Below are positions 45,115-53,697 of a stretch of DNA of 64,000 bases, in pieces. A program made the translations under genes and the position numbers. The stretch comes from JBKBRC01 sp046292345 (GTDB lineage: Bacteria; Bacteroidota; Rhodothermia; Rhodothermales; Rubricoccaceae), in the NCBI GenBank assembly GCA_046292345.1, contig JBKBRC010000010.1, positions 1-64,000 of the forward strand, written 5' to 3'. How positions within the stretch are numbered: the stretch's first letter is position 1; each line of letters opens with the position of its first letter. The notes under the pieces are model-generated. The model was not told where the DNA came from and did not search any database. It saw only the letters and a list, made by a program, of their open reading frames with translations.

Positions 45115-45137
45115 ACCCTTCGGACTACCCGAAGGGT
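45115..45137 (+). terminator. Hairpin after the PduL-like gene
   Basis: A 9-bp perfect inverted repeat (acccttcgg/ccgaagggt) with a 5-base loop lies 19 bases after the stop. No T run follows, so termination strength is uncertain. Confidence 0.5.
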
Positions 45138-45172
45138 CCGGCGAAAGGGACGGCACGGCACGCACGCCCGGT

Positions 45173-45180
45173 TATCTTCG
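45173..45180 (+). promoter_or_regulatory. Putative -7 element (TAtcTTCG) for the first amidohydrolase gene
   Basis: TATCTTCG lies 26 bases before the ATG at 45207. Confidence 0.4.
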
Positions 45181-45206
45181 CCCCGCCCCGTCAGCCCAGT
45201 GCGCCC

Positions 45207-46985
45207 ATGCCCCGGCTCCCCCGGCCCCTCGCTCTACTTTTCGCCCTCGCTGCCGCGCTCCTTTCGCAGGCGGCGCTCCTCCCGGAGGCCGCCGCGCAGG
45301 GCGTCATGGCCGACACGCCCATGCGGCCCGTCACGCGCACCGTCGCCGTCACGAACGCCCGCGTGGTCGTGGCGCCGGGCCGCGTGCTCGAGCGCGCCAC
45401 CGTCGTCGTGCGCGACGGACGCATCGAGGCCGTCGGGCCGCGCGTGGCCGTCCCCCCGGACGCCGACGTGATCGCGGGCGACTCGCTCTGGGTCTATGCC
45501 GGCTTCGTAGACGCCTTCGCGTATGCCGGTGTGCCGCGCCCGCCCGAGTCCCCCAACGAGCCCTTCCGCGGCGATCCCGGCGCGCCGCCGCCCGACCGCG
45601 CCGGCCTCACGCCCGAGCTCGACGTGCGCACGCTCCTCGCCTACGACGAGGCGGCTTTCAAGGCGCTGCGCGACCTGGGCTTCGCCGCCGCGCACGTGGC
45701 CCCGCGCACGGGCGCGCTCGCCGGGCAGGGCGCCGTCGTGCTGCTGCGCGCGCCGGCCCGCGCCGCCGACGGCCGCCTCGAGACCGCGCGCGACCTCGCG
45801 CTCGCCGGGCCGGGCACGCTCGTGGCGCAGATGCAGACCGCGCGCGGCGTCTACCCCGGCACGCCGATGGGCGTGCTCGCCGTCTTCCGCGAGCGCGTCG
45901 AGAACGCGCGGCGCTACCGCGCCGCCGGCGCGGCCTTCGCCCGCGACCCGGCGCGCGCCGAACGCCCGCGCTTCGACCCCGCGCTCGAGGCCTTCGGCCC
46001 GACGCTCGACGGCAACCGCCCGCTCGTCTTCCGGGCCGACGGCTACGCGGACGGCTTCCGCGTGCTGCGCGCCACCGAGGACGCGGGGCTGCCGGTCATT
46101 CTCGCCGGCGTGGCCGACGCTACGCCGCTCGTCGCACGTCTCCGCGCGCGGCGAGCGGCCGTCTTCGCGCCGCTCACCCTCCCCGACACGGTCGCCGCCG
46201 ACAGCGCCGCGCGCGCCGTCGTCATCCCGCCCGCCCCCTCCGCCGGCGGCGTCTCATTCATCAGCCCCCGCCGCACGACGTCCTACCGCGACCTGCCCGC
46301 CGAGACGGCCGCCCTGACGGCGCAGCGCCGCGAGGCCGTCCGCCGCGCCGAGGCCGCGCCGGCCGCGCTCGCCGCGGCGGGCGTGCCCTTCGCCTTTGCC
46401 ACGCTCGAGGCCCGCCCGGCCGACGTGCGCCGCAACCTGCGCCGCATGATCGCCGCCGGCCTCTCGCCCGAGGCCGCGCTCGGCGCGCTCACGACCGAGC
46501 CGGCGCGCCTGCTCGGCCTCGAGCGCCAGCTCGGCACCGTCGAGGCGGGCAAGGTGGGCAACCTCGTGCTTACCACCGGCGACTACTTCGCCGAGAACAC
46601 GCGCGTGCGCTACGTGCTCGTCGAGGGCGTGCGCTACGCAGCCGAGAGCGCCGCGGCGTCGCGCCCGGACCGCAACGGCGACGGCCGCACCGGGGCCGCC
46701 GCGCCCGACGTCACGGGCGTGTGGGACTTCGTCGTGCAGACGCCCATCGGCGAGCAGCGGGGCACGTTCACCATCGGAGGGCGGCCGGGCGCGCTCACGG
46801 GCTCGAGCGAGTTTGGCGGGCAGACGCTCCGCTTCGACGCGGTCGAGTTCGACGGGACGACGCTCACGCTCCGCGCTCAGGGCCGCGCCACCTCCGGCAC
46901 GGTCTCGGGCGACACGTTCACCGGCTCGGCCGACCTGGGCCCGGCGGGCGTCTTCCCCCTCACGGCTACGCGCCGCCCCGGCTGA
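45207..46985 (+). CDS. Secreted amidohydrolase-like protein lacking HxH, with C-terminal beta domain
   Basis: The 592-residue protein has a signal peptide (LLFALAAALLSQAAL), the beta-sandwich start (VAVTNARVVVAPGRVLERATVVVRDGRIEAVG) and the amidohydrolase TIM-barrel order, ending in LGTVEAGKVGNLVLTTGDYF. Where active enzymes have HxH after the first strand it reads VYAGFVDAFAYAG, so the metal site is probably absent. Residues ~490-592 form a separate beta domain (VTGVWDFVVQTPIGEQRG ... FPLTATRRPG) also found as the lipoprotein at 48781-49266. It is probably periplasmic or outer-membrane linked and catalytically inactive or altered. Confidence 0.85.
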   Translation: MPRLPRPLALLFALAAALLSQAALLPEAAAQGVMADTPMRPVTRTVAVTNARVVVAPGRVLERATVVVRDGRIEAVGPRVAVPPDADVIAGDSLWVYAGFVDAFAYAGVPRPPESPNEPFRGDPGAPPPDRAGLTPELDVRTLLAYDEAAFKALRDLGFAAAHVAPRTGALAGQGAVVLLRAPARAADGRLETARDLALAGPGTLVAQMQTARGVYPGTPMGVLAVFRERVENARRYRAAGAAFARDPARAERPRFDPALEAFGPTLDGNRPLVFRADGYADGFRVLRATEDAGLPVILAGVADATPLVARLRARRAAVFAPLTLPDTVAADSAARAVVIPPAPSAGGVSFISPRRTTSYRDLPAETAALTAQRREAVRRAEAAPAALAAAGVPFAFATLEARPADVRRNLRRMIAAGLSPEAALGALTTEPARLLGLERQLGTVEAGKVGNLVLTTGDYFAENTRVRYVLVEGVRYAAESAAASRPDRNGDGRTGAAAPDVTGVWDFVVQTPIGEQRGTFTIGGRPGALTGSSEFGGQTLRFDAVEFDGTTLTLRAQGRATSGTVSGDTFTGSADLGPAGVFPLTATRRPG

Positions 46986-47010
46986 GACGGCCCCGGCTCA
47001 GACGGCCCCG
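46981..47010. repeat. 15-bp repeat, 2 copies, spanning an amidohydrolase stop codon
   Basis: gctgagacggccccg is followed by gctcagacggccccg; the first copy contains the stop codon of the preceding gene. Confidence 0.8.
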
Positions 47011-47054
47011 GCACGACTTGACGAGGCGTTTAAACACCACCGGCGCCCGGCGTC

Positions 47055-47062
47055 TAGCTTGA
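47055..47062 (+). promoter_or_regulatory. Putative -7 element (TAgcTTGA) for the phosphatase gene
   Basis: TAGCTTGA lies 25 bases before the GTG at 47088. Confidence 0.3.
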
Positions 47063-47087
47063 AGCTTCGTCGCTTTCCTCGAACGCC

Positions 47088-48533
47088 GTGTCTCTCTCCC
47101 GCCGTCGCTTTCTCGCCGCCACGTCCCTCGCCGCCGCCGGCGCCGCCCTCCCCCTCGGTTGCGTCCAGGCCCAGAGCACCCAGCGCATCCCCGACGCCGC
47201 GCCCATCGACCCGCGCGCCCCGCGCGGAGGAACGCCCCGAAACGTGATCCTGATGATCCCGGACGGCTTCGGGATCGCCTCGGCCACGATGGCGCGCATG
47301 GCGACCGGGCGCAAGCTCGCTCTGGACTCGTTCGTCACCGGCCACTGCGGCACGCAGTCCTCGGACTCGTTCGTGACCGACTCGGCCGCGGCCGGGACCG
47401 CCCTCGCCAGCGGCGTGCGCAGCTACAACGGCGCCATCGGCATGGACGATGCCCGCCGGCCCGTGGCCAGCTTGCTCGAGGCCGCCCGCGCCCGCAGCAT
47501 GAAGACGGGCCTCGTCACCACGACCCGCATGACACACGCCACGCCGGCCGTCTTCGCCGCGCACGTGACCAGCCGCGCCATGGAGGAGGAGATCGCCCTG
47601 CAGATGCTCGCCACCGCCCCGGACGTGATGCTCGGCGGCGGGATCGAGTTCTTCCTGCCCACCCCTGAGGGCCGCCGCCGCGACGGGCGCGACCTGCTTG
47701 CCGAGGCGCGCGCGGCCGGCTACGAGGTCATCACGCGGGGCCCGGAGCTCGCCACCGCCCGCGGCGAGCGCCTGCTGGGCCTGTTCTCGGTGAACCACCT
47801 CGCCTACGAGGTCGACCGCCCGAACACCGATCAGCCTTCGCTCGCCGAGATGACGCGCAAGGCGCTCGCGCTGCTGCACGGCACGTCCGAGGGCTTCTTC
47901 GTCATGGTCGAGGGCGGGCGTATTGACCACGCCGGGCACGGCAACGACGCCGTCGGGCATCTCTCGGACACGCTCGCCTATGACGCGGCCGTCGCCGAGG
48001 CGCTCGCCTTCGCCGAGGCCGACGGCGAGACACTCGTCGTCTCGGTCGCCGACCATGAGTGCGGCGGCCTCTCGATCGGCCGCGACGGCCGTTACGCCTT
48101 CCGCCCTGAGGTGCTGCTTGAGGCCAGGGCCTCGGCCGAGGGCCTTATGGCCGATCTCGCCCGGCGCACCGGCGGCGCCCGCGCCAACCTCGCCGCCGTC
48201 GAGGCGACGATCCTTGCCAACGCGCCCATCGAGGCGCTTGAGGACGAAGACCGCGCCCGCCTCGTGACGGCGCTCCAGTCGACGAGCCAGTACGAGCCGG
48301 GCCAGTCCATGGCGGCTGTCATCAGCCGCCACGCCGTGGCCGGCTGGACGACCGGCGGCCACACGGGCGAGGATGTCACGATCCATGCGGCCGGGCCGGG
48401 CTCGGACCAGTTCACGGGCCACCTCGAGAACTTCGAGGTGCCGCGCCGCATCGCGGCGCACCTCGGTCTCGACCTGGAGGCCGAGACGGCCCGCCTGCGC
48501 GAGCGCATGGGCGAAGCCGTCACGACGGGCTGA
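47088..48533 (+). CDS. Alkaline phosphatase, Tat-exported
   Basis: The 481-residue protein begins SRRRFLAATSLAAAG, a twin-arginine signal, with LPLGC suggesting Cys25 as a possible lipid anchor. The alkaline phosphatase core has metal-binding VILMIPDGFG, the nucleophile Ser in FVTDSAAAGTALASG, GGRIDHAGHGND, SVADHECGG and GWTTGGHTGEDV, all in the expected order. It should hydrolyse phosphomonoesters outside the cytoplasm to supply phosphate. No PHO box was identified. It starts with GTG and lies between two amidohydrolase-type genes. Confidence 0.93.
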   Translation: MSLSRRRFLAATSLAAAGAALPLGCVQAQSTQRIPDAAPIDPRAPRGGTPRNVILMIPDGFGIASATMARMATGRKLALDSFVTGHCGTQSSDSFVTDSAAAGTALASGVRSYNGAIGMDDARRPVASLLEAARARSMKTGLVTTTRMTHATPAVFAAHVTSRAMEEEIALQMLATAPDVMLGGGIEFFLPTPEGRRRDGRDLLAEARAAGYEVITRGPELATARGERLLGLFSVNHLAYEVDRPNTDQPSLAEMTRKALALLHGTSEGFFVMVEGGRIDHAGHGNDAVGHLSDTLAYDAAVAEALAFAEADGETLVVSVADHECGGLSIGRDGRYAFRPEVLLEARASAEGLMADLARRTGGARANLAAVEATILANAPIEALEDEDRARLVTALQSTSQYEPGQSMAAVISRHAVAGWTTGGHTGEDVTIHAAGPGSDQFTGHLENFEVPRRIAAHLGLDLEAETARLRERMGEAVTTG

Positions 48534-48636
48534 CCGCCCGGCCGCCGACCGGGCGTACGCCCGCGCCGGCGCCTCCTCCATCCTCCACTACGCCGCCGCC
48601 CGGACGCGCCGCCGCGCCGCCTCCGGGCGGCGGTGC

Positions 48637-48692
48637 GTCTGGCGCGGCCCGTCTGGCGCGGCCCGTCTGGCGCGGCCCGTCTGGCGCGGCCC
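48637..48692. repeat. 14-bp tandem repeat, 4 copies, in an intergenic region
   Basis: Four perfect copies of gtctggcgcggccc in the 247-base spacer between the phosphatase and lipoprotein genes. Confidence 0.95.
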
Positions 48693-48754
48693 GTCCGAGG
48701 AGGAGGTCCCCTTCGGGCGCGTCGTTTGGGACGGACCGTGAAGACGGACGGGTG

Positions 48755-48762
48755 TACTTTCG
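48755..48762 (+). promoter_or_regulatory. Putative -7 element (TActTTCG) for the lipoprotein gene
   Basis: TACTTTCG lies 18 bases before the ATG at 48781. Confidence 0.4.
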
Positions 48763-48780
48763 GCCGCCCCCTTCCCCATC

Positions 48781-49266
48781 ATGCGCTTGCCTCTCCTCGC
48801 CATGCGCCTGCCCCCCCTCGCCGCGCTCGGCCTCGCCGTCTCGCTCGGCCTCGCCGTCTCGCTCGGCCTCGCCACCGCCGGCTGCTCGCAGTCTGCGCCC
48901 ATCATGCCCGCCACCGTGGCCACGGCCCCTCCCACCGACGCACCAGACGAAGGCGCGGGCCGGGCCGAGGCCGACCCCGTCGGCACGTGGGACTTCACGG
49001 TGCGTACGCCCATCGGCGACCAGCGCGGGCAGCTCGAGATCAGCGGCCCCGCAGACGCGCTCCGCGCCTCGCTGCGCGCGATGGACCGCACGGTCCCGGC
49101 GCAGAGCGCCACGCTCACCGGCGACCGCCTCGTGATCCGCTACGAGGACCCGCAGCGCGGGCGCTCGACCGTCGAGGCGCGCGTGCGCGGCGACCGCCTC
49201 GAGGGCACGCTCGACATCTCTGCCATCGGCACGTTCCCGCTCACGGCCACGCGCCGCCCCGGCTGA
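48781..49266 (+). CDS. Lipoprotein with the amidohydrolase C-terminal beta domain
   Basis: The 161-residue protein has a lipoprotein signal ending LATAGC (Cys35). The signal contains GLAVSL repeats, and its first 14 residues (MRLPLLA then MRLPPLA) come from a 21-bp duplication, so ATG 48802 is an alternative start. After a short linker (~36-60) the ~100-residue domain (VGTWDFTVRTPIGDQRG ... FPLTATRRPG) clearly matches the C-terminal domain of the amidohydrolase at 45207-46985, including the identical last ten residues. The domain's function is unknown. Confidence 0.85.
   Translation: MRLPLLAMRLPPLAALGLAVSLGLAVSLGLATAGCSQSAPIMPATVATAPPTDAPDEGAGRAEADPVGTWDFTVRTPIGDQRGQLEISGPADALRASLRAMDRTVPAQSATLTGDRLVIRYEDPQRGRSTVEARVRGDRLEGTLDISAIGTFPLTATRRPG
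48826..48873. repeat. 18-bp tandem repeat, 2.7 copies, in a signal peptide
   Basis: Two perfect copies of ctcggcctcgccgtctcg and a partial third encode the GLAVSL repeats in the lipoprotein signal peptide. Confidence 0.9.
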
Positions 49267-49294
49267 GGCGCCGCCCCGGCTGAGGCGCCGCCCC
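49261..49294. repeat. 17-bp tandem repeat, 2 copies, spanning a stop codon
   Basis: Two perfect copies of ggctgaggcgccgcccc; the first contains the lipoprotein gene stop codon. Confidence 0.9.
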
Positions 49295-49326
49295 CTCGCG
49301 CACGCTGCATCCGTTCTCCCCTGCCC

Positions 49327-50706
49327 ATGACCCGCCTCGTTTTTGTCCTCGCGCTCCTGCTCGGCTCGCTCGCGGCGCACGCGCAGACGCCCGCCGACCT
49401 CCCGCCGGCCTCCGCGCGCGGCGACCTGCTCATCCGCGGCGCCACCGTGCATACCATCACGCAGGGCACGCGCGAAAACACCGACGTGCTCGTGCGCGCC
49501 GGGCGCATCGCGGAGATCGGGCAGGGGCTGCGCGCTCCGGCCGGCGTGCCCGTCATCGAGGCCGCCGGGCAACACCTCATGCCCGGCATCATCGACGCGC
49601 ACAGCCACATCGCGCTCGCGTCGGTCAACGAGGCTACGAGCCCCGTCGTGGCCGAAGTGCAGATGCGCGACGTGCTCCGCCCGGACGACGTCGCCATTTA
49701 CCGCGCGCTCGCCGGCGGCGTGACGACGATCCACGCGCTGCACGGCTCGGCCAACCCCGTCGGCGGCGAGTCGGCGACGGTCAAGCTGCGCTACGGCACG
49801 CTCGACCCGGACGGGCTGCTCTTCGAGGGCGCCCCGCGCACGATCAAGTTCGCGCTCGGCGAGAACCCGACGCGCGTGCACGGCCGCGGGCGCGGCGTGC
49901 GTCCGGCCACGCGCATGGGCGTCGAGCAGGTCTACCGCGAGGCGTTCACCGAGGCGCGCCAGTACGCCGAAGCGCAGGACGCCGCCCGCCGCGCCGGGCG
50001 TCCGCTCCCGCCCTACAACCGCCGCCTCGAGACGCTCGCCGGCATCCTCTCCGGCGAGGTGCTCATCCACTGCCACAGCTACCGCGCAGACGAGATCCTG
50101 ATGCTGCTCGACGTGCTGCGCGACTTCGGCGTCACGCGGGTCACGTTCCAGCACGCCAACGAAGCCTTCAAAGTCGCTCCCGAGCTCGCCGCCTTTGGCG
50201 CGACGGCCTCCATCTTCTCCGACTGGTGGGCTTACAAGTTCGAGGTCTACTACTCGACGGCCTACAACGCGGCCATCCTGGCGCGCAACGGCGTCCGCAC
50301 GAGCATCAACTCGGACGACGCGGGCCTCATCCGGCATCTCTACCACGAGGCCGCCAAGGCGCAGCGCTACGGCCAGCTCGGCGACGACGAGGCGCTGGCG
50401 ATGATCACCATCAACCCGGCCTACCAGCTCGGCATCGAGAGCCGCGTCGGCTCGATCGAGGTCGGCAAGGACGCCGACCTGGCACTCTTCACTGCTCACC
50501 CGCTCTCGGTCTATACGCGCGTCTCGCACACGATCGTGGACGGCGTCGTGCGCTTCGACGCGGCGCGCGACGGCGACGACCAGCGCCTCGCCATCGACCC
50601 GGCCGAGATCGTCCCGCCGGTCTCGCTCCACGCCGGCCGCCACGTGCACAGCTGCCTCGAGGGCGCGCTCGGCCTCGAGGACCTGCTCCACGACCATGCT
50701 CACTGA
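49327..50706 (+). CDS. Secreted amidohydrolase with intact metal motif
   Basis: The 459-residue protein has a signal peptide (RLVFVLALLLGSLAAHAQ), the IRGATVHTITQGTRENTDVLV beta-sandwich start, and the metal-binding MPGIIDAHSHIALAS (HxH). Further conserved residues are VLIHCHSYRADEI, FQHANEAF and the Asp in TSINSDDAGLIRHL. The end is the usual VGSIEVGKDADLALF. It should be an active metal-dependent hydrolase, possibly imidazolonepropionase- or dipeptidase-like; the substrate is unknown. The next amidohydrolase-like gene follows at once. Confidence 0.9.
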   Translation: MTRLVFVLALLLGSLAAHAQTPADLPPASARGDLLIRGATVHTITQGTRENTDVLVRAGRIAEIGQGLRAPAGVPVIEAAGQHLMPGIIDAHSHIALASVNEATSPVVAEVQMRDVLRPDDVAIYRALAGGVTTIHALHGSANPVGGESATVKLRYGTLDPDGLLFEGAPRTIKFALGENPTRVHGRGRGVRPATRMGVEQVYREAFTEARQYAEAQDAARRAGRPLPPYNRRLETLAGILSGEVLIHCHSYRADEILMLLDVLRDFGVTRVTFQHANEAFKVAPELAAFGATASIFSDWWAYKFEVYYSTAYNAAILARNGVRTSINSDDAGLIRHLYHEAAKAQRYGQLGDDEALAMITINPAYQLGIESRVGSIEVGKDADLALFTAHPLSVYTRVSHTIVDGVVRFDAARDGDDQRLAIDPAEIVPPVSLHAGRHVHSCLEGALGLEDLLHDHAH

Positions 50707-50719
50707 TGCTCGCCTCCGG

Positions 50720-52042
50720 ATGCGCCGCTTCCTTCTCTTTCTCCTGCTCACCGCCGCGCTACCGGCTGCCACGCACGCCCAGGGCGCGCAGTACCGCGCT
50801 ACGCCGGGCACGTTCGCCATCACGAACGCGCGCGTCGAGACGGTCACGCGCGGCACGCTCGAGCGCGCCACGGTCGTCATTGCCGACGGGCGCATCGCGG
50901 CGGTCGGCGCGGAGGCGACCGTGCCCGCCGGCGCCACCGTCATCGACGGCACCGGCCTGACGGTCTACCCCGGCTTCATCGACAGCGGCACGCGCCTCGG
51001 GCTCATCGAGATCGGCTCGGTGCCCGAGACGTCGGACCTGCAGGAGATCGGCGAGGTCAAGCCACAGATGCGCGCGCTCACGGCCGTCAACCCGGCCTCT
51101 GTCCTGATCCCGGTCACGCGCGTCGCGGGCGTGACGACGGTGCTGACGGTGCCGCGCGGCGGGCTCGTGCCGGGCACGGCGGCGCTGATCCACCTCCACG
51201 GCCACACGCCGCAGCAGATGGCGGCCGGCTTCGAGGCGGTACAGCTCGTCTTCCCGTCTACGGCGCGGCGCGGGCCGTTCGACCGGCGCGAGCAGTCCGC
51301 CATCGACCGCGCGGCGCGCGAGGCTGTCGAGCGGCTCGACGAGGTCTGGCGGCAGGCGACGCTCTACGCGCGCCTGGACTCGGCGCGTGCGACGCAGCGG
51401 GGCGCAGCCGGGCCGGCGTTCCAGCCCGAGATGGCGGCCATGGCCGGCGTCGTCCGGGGCGAGCAGCCGCTCCTGATCGAGGCCAACGCGGCCTCGGACA
51501 TCACGCGCGCGCTCGAGTGGGCCGCCGCACGGCGCATCCCGCGGGTGATCCTGACCGGCGTCGCCGAAGGCTGGCGCGTGGCCGACCGCATCGCCGCCGC
51601 GGGCGTGCCTGTCATCGCTGGCCCCGTGCTGAGCCTGCCCACGCGGGCCTCCGATCGCTACGACCGCCCGTTCACCAACGTCGCCCTGATGCGCCAGGCC
51701 GGCGTGACGGTCGCGCTGCGCACTGACGAGGCCGAGAACGTGCGCAACCTACCCTTCCACGCTGGCTTCGCGGTCGCCTACGGGCAGGCGCTCGGCTTCA
51801 CGCAGCAGGCGGCGCTCGAGGCCGTCACGATCGTGCCGGCCCGCCTGTTTGGCCTCGAGGCCGAGCTCGGCTCGGTCGAGGCTGGCAAGGTGGCTAACCT
51901 CTTCCTGGCCGACGGCGACCCGTTCGAGCCGCGCACGCAGATCCGGGACCTTTTCATCGGCGGCTACCGCGTGCCACTCGTCTCGCGCCAGACCGAGCTC
52001 AACGACGAATACCTCCGGCGCGTCCCCGGCCTGCAGCCCTGA
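50720..52042 (+). CDS. Secreted amidohydrolase-like protein lacking HxH
   Basis: The protein (about 440 residues from ATG 50720) has a signal peptide (RRFLLFLLLTAALPAATHAQ) and the family beta-sandwich (ITNARVETVTRGTLERATVVIADGRIAAVG). In place of HxH it reads VYPGFIDSGTRLGLIEIG, and the rest of the barrel lacks obvious metal His clusters, ending LGSVEAGKVANLFLADGD. It is probably a non-catalytic or altered partner of the active enzyme just upstream. ATG 50696, overlapping the upstream gene by 11 bases, is an alternative start. Confidence 0.87.
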   Translation: MRRFLLFLLLTAALPAATHAQGAQYRATPGTFAITNARVETVTRGTLERATVVIADGRIAAVGAEATVPAGATVIDGTGLTVYPGFIDSGTRLGLIEIGSVPETSDLQEIGEVKPQMRALTAVNPASVLIPVTRVAGVTTVLTVPRGGLVPGTAALIHLHGHTPQQMAAGFEAVQLVFPSTARRGPFDRREQSAIDRAAREAVERLDEVWRQATLYARLDSARATQRGAAGPAFQPEMAAMAGVVRGEQPLLIEANAASDITRALEWAAARRIPRVILTGVAEGWRVADRIAAAGVPVIAGPVLSLPTRASDRYDRPFTNVALMRQAGVTVALRTDEAENVRNLPFHAGFAVAYGQALGFTQQAALEAVTIVPARLFGLEAELGSVEAGKVANLFLADGDPFEPRTQIRDLFIGGYRVPLVSRQTELNDEYLRRVPGLQP

Positions 52043-52055
52043 CCTACAGCACTCC

Positions 52056-53630
52056 TCAGGCGGCAGGCACGTCTGAGGCGGCCTCTGCGCGCGGCGGCCC
52101 TTCTCCGGCTCCGGCCGCCGGCTGGCCGACGTCCCCTGCCCCGGTGGCCCGGCGCGCGCCGAGCCACACCAGCAGCAGGGCCGGCAGTACGACCACGAGC
52201 ACGGCCAGCGACACCGTCACGCCCGGGTTGGCGAACGTGAGCGGAACCCCCGGCAGCAGCCGCGCGCCGAAAAAATAGAGCCCGAGGTGCACAGCAAGCG
52301 CGCCGGCCGAGGCCGCCCAGACGAGCGGCAGCGAGACGCGCCGAAACAGCACGCCGGCGACCAGTGGCGGCACGGCCGCGACGGCGAGCCCGTAGACGCC
52401 GACCTGCCCGAAGATGCCGAGCAGGCGAGGCGGATCGAGGCAGATCATGAACGTCAGCCCCGCCACCAGGAGCAGCACGGCGTGGCTGGCCCGATACGCA
52501 AACCGCTGCCGCGCCTCCGGGCTGAGCCGCCCGGCGGCCAGCCGCTCCGAGAGCGGGAGCAGCAGGTCGTTGGCCGCGATAGTCGAGAGCGCCACGAGCA
52601 GGCCGTCGAGGGTGGACATGGCTGCCGCGAGCAGCACGACGCTCACGACGGTGAAGCCCCACTCGGGGAAGACGTGCCGCAGGTAGGCCGTCATCACCAG
52701 GTCCTGGCGAAAGGCCCCCGTCGCCGGGTCGATCAAGGCCTCGGCGGGGAGCACCAGCCGAGCAAAGAAGCCTACGCTGACCAGCAGCATGAACAGCACG
52801 AAGATGACCGTGAACACGAGCAGATAGCTGCGCACGGCCCGGTCCGTCCGGACGTAGAGCGCCTTCGTGAGGATGTGCGGCTGGCACGTGATCGTCGCGC
52901 CGACGAGGAAGCCGGCCACGTAGACCGAGAACACGTCGTTGAAGAGTTGGCCCTCCCGGTTCACAGGCGCCAGCAGAGCCGGATCCACGGCGCGCAGCGC
53001 GTCGGCGAGGCCGGGCTCCCCAAGCAGGAGCGGAAGGCCCGTCGCCAGGATCGCCACCGCTACGCCGATCATGAGCGTGCCCTGAAGCAGGTTCGTGAAC
53101 ACGTGCGCGTACGTCCCGCCCATGAACACGTACCCCGTCACGAAAACGAGCGTGATGGCCAGCGCCACCGCGTTCGAGACGCCCAGCAGCGACTGCATCA
53201 CGATCGAGATGCCGCCTACGAGCAGCACCACGAAGGCGAGCACGAGCAGGTTCGCGATGGCGAAGTAGAGCGCGAAGGCCTGCGAGCGGTAGCGCTTGCC
53301 AATCCAGTGCGGAAGCGTGAGCGCGCCGGCCTCGGCCCCGATGCGCCGGAAGCGGAACGAGAGCAGGAAGAGCATCGAGCAGAAGCCGAGCACGGTTGCC
53401 GGAACGAAGTGGATCCATGCCGCGAGGCCGTCCACGTAAACGAACCCGGGGTTAATGATGAACGTGGCCGCGCTGGCCGTGCTTGCTGCAAGCGTCACGC
53501 CCACAACGAGCGGCGAGAGATCGCCGCGGCCGATCGCAAACGCGTTGAAATCGCGCGTGCGGCGGAAGCCGAGCCAGCCGAGGTACGACGTGCCGAGCAG
53601 ATAGGCCGCAAATAGGGACCAGGCGAGCAT
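52056..53630 (-). CDS. Sodium:solute symporter (SSS family)
   Basis: The 524-residue inner-membrane protein has about 13 helices, starting SLFAAYLLGTSYLGWLGF. It contains the family GRGDLSPLVVGVTLAASTASAATFI segment and the downstream AAMSTLDGLLVALSTIAANDL motif (Na+ site region). The C terminus is hydrophilic and Pro/Ala-rich. It would import an organic acid, sugar or similar solute with Na+. It is the last gene of the minus-strand acyl-CoA cluster, 66 bases after the TonB receptor gene, suggesting the receptor and symporter handle the same substrate across the two membranes. Confidence 0.9.
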   Translation of the reverse strand: MLAWSLFAAYLLGTSYLGWLGFRRTRDFNAFAIGRGDLSPLVVGVTLAASTASAATFIINPGFVYVDGLAAWIHFVPATVLGFCSMLFLLSFRFRRIGAEAGALTLPHWIGKRYRSQAFALYFAIANLLVLAFVVLLVGGISIVMQSLLGVSNAVALAITLVFVTGYVFMGGTYAHVFTNLLQGTLMIGVAVAILATGLPLLLGEPGLADALRAVDPALLAPVNREGQLFNDVFSVYVAGFLVGATITCQPHILTKALYVRTDRAVRSYLLVFTVIFVLFMLLVSVGFFARLVLPAEALIDPATGAFRQDLVMTAYLRHVFPEWGFTVVSVVLLAAAMSTLDGLLVALSTIAANDLLLPLSERLAAGRLSPEARQRFAYRASHAVLLLVAGLTFMICLDPPRLLGIFGQVGVYGLAVAAVPPLVAGVLFRRVSLPLVWAASAGALAVHLGLYFFGARLLPGVPLTFANPGVTVSLAVLVVVLPALLLVWLGARRATGAGDVGQPAAGAGEGPPRAEAASDVPAA

Positions 53631-53667
53631 GGGCGGTCGGGCAGGGCGCCCGGCCGGCCCGAGGGCC

Positions 53668-53697
53668 GGCGCGGGCGCGGTCGGCGCGGGCGCGCCT
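53668..53697. repeat. 15-bp repeat, 2 copies, at a TonB receptor gene end
   Basis: ggcgcgggcgcggtc is followed by ggcgcgggcgcgcct, directly next to the stop of the TonB receptor gene. Confidence 0.65.
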
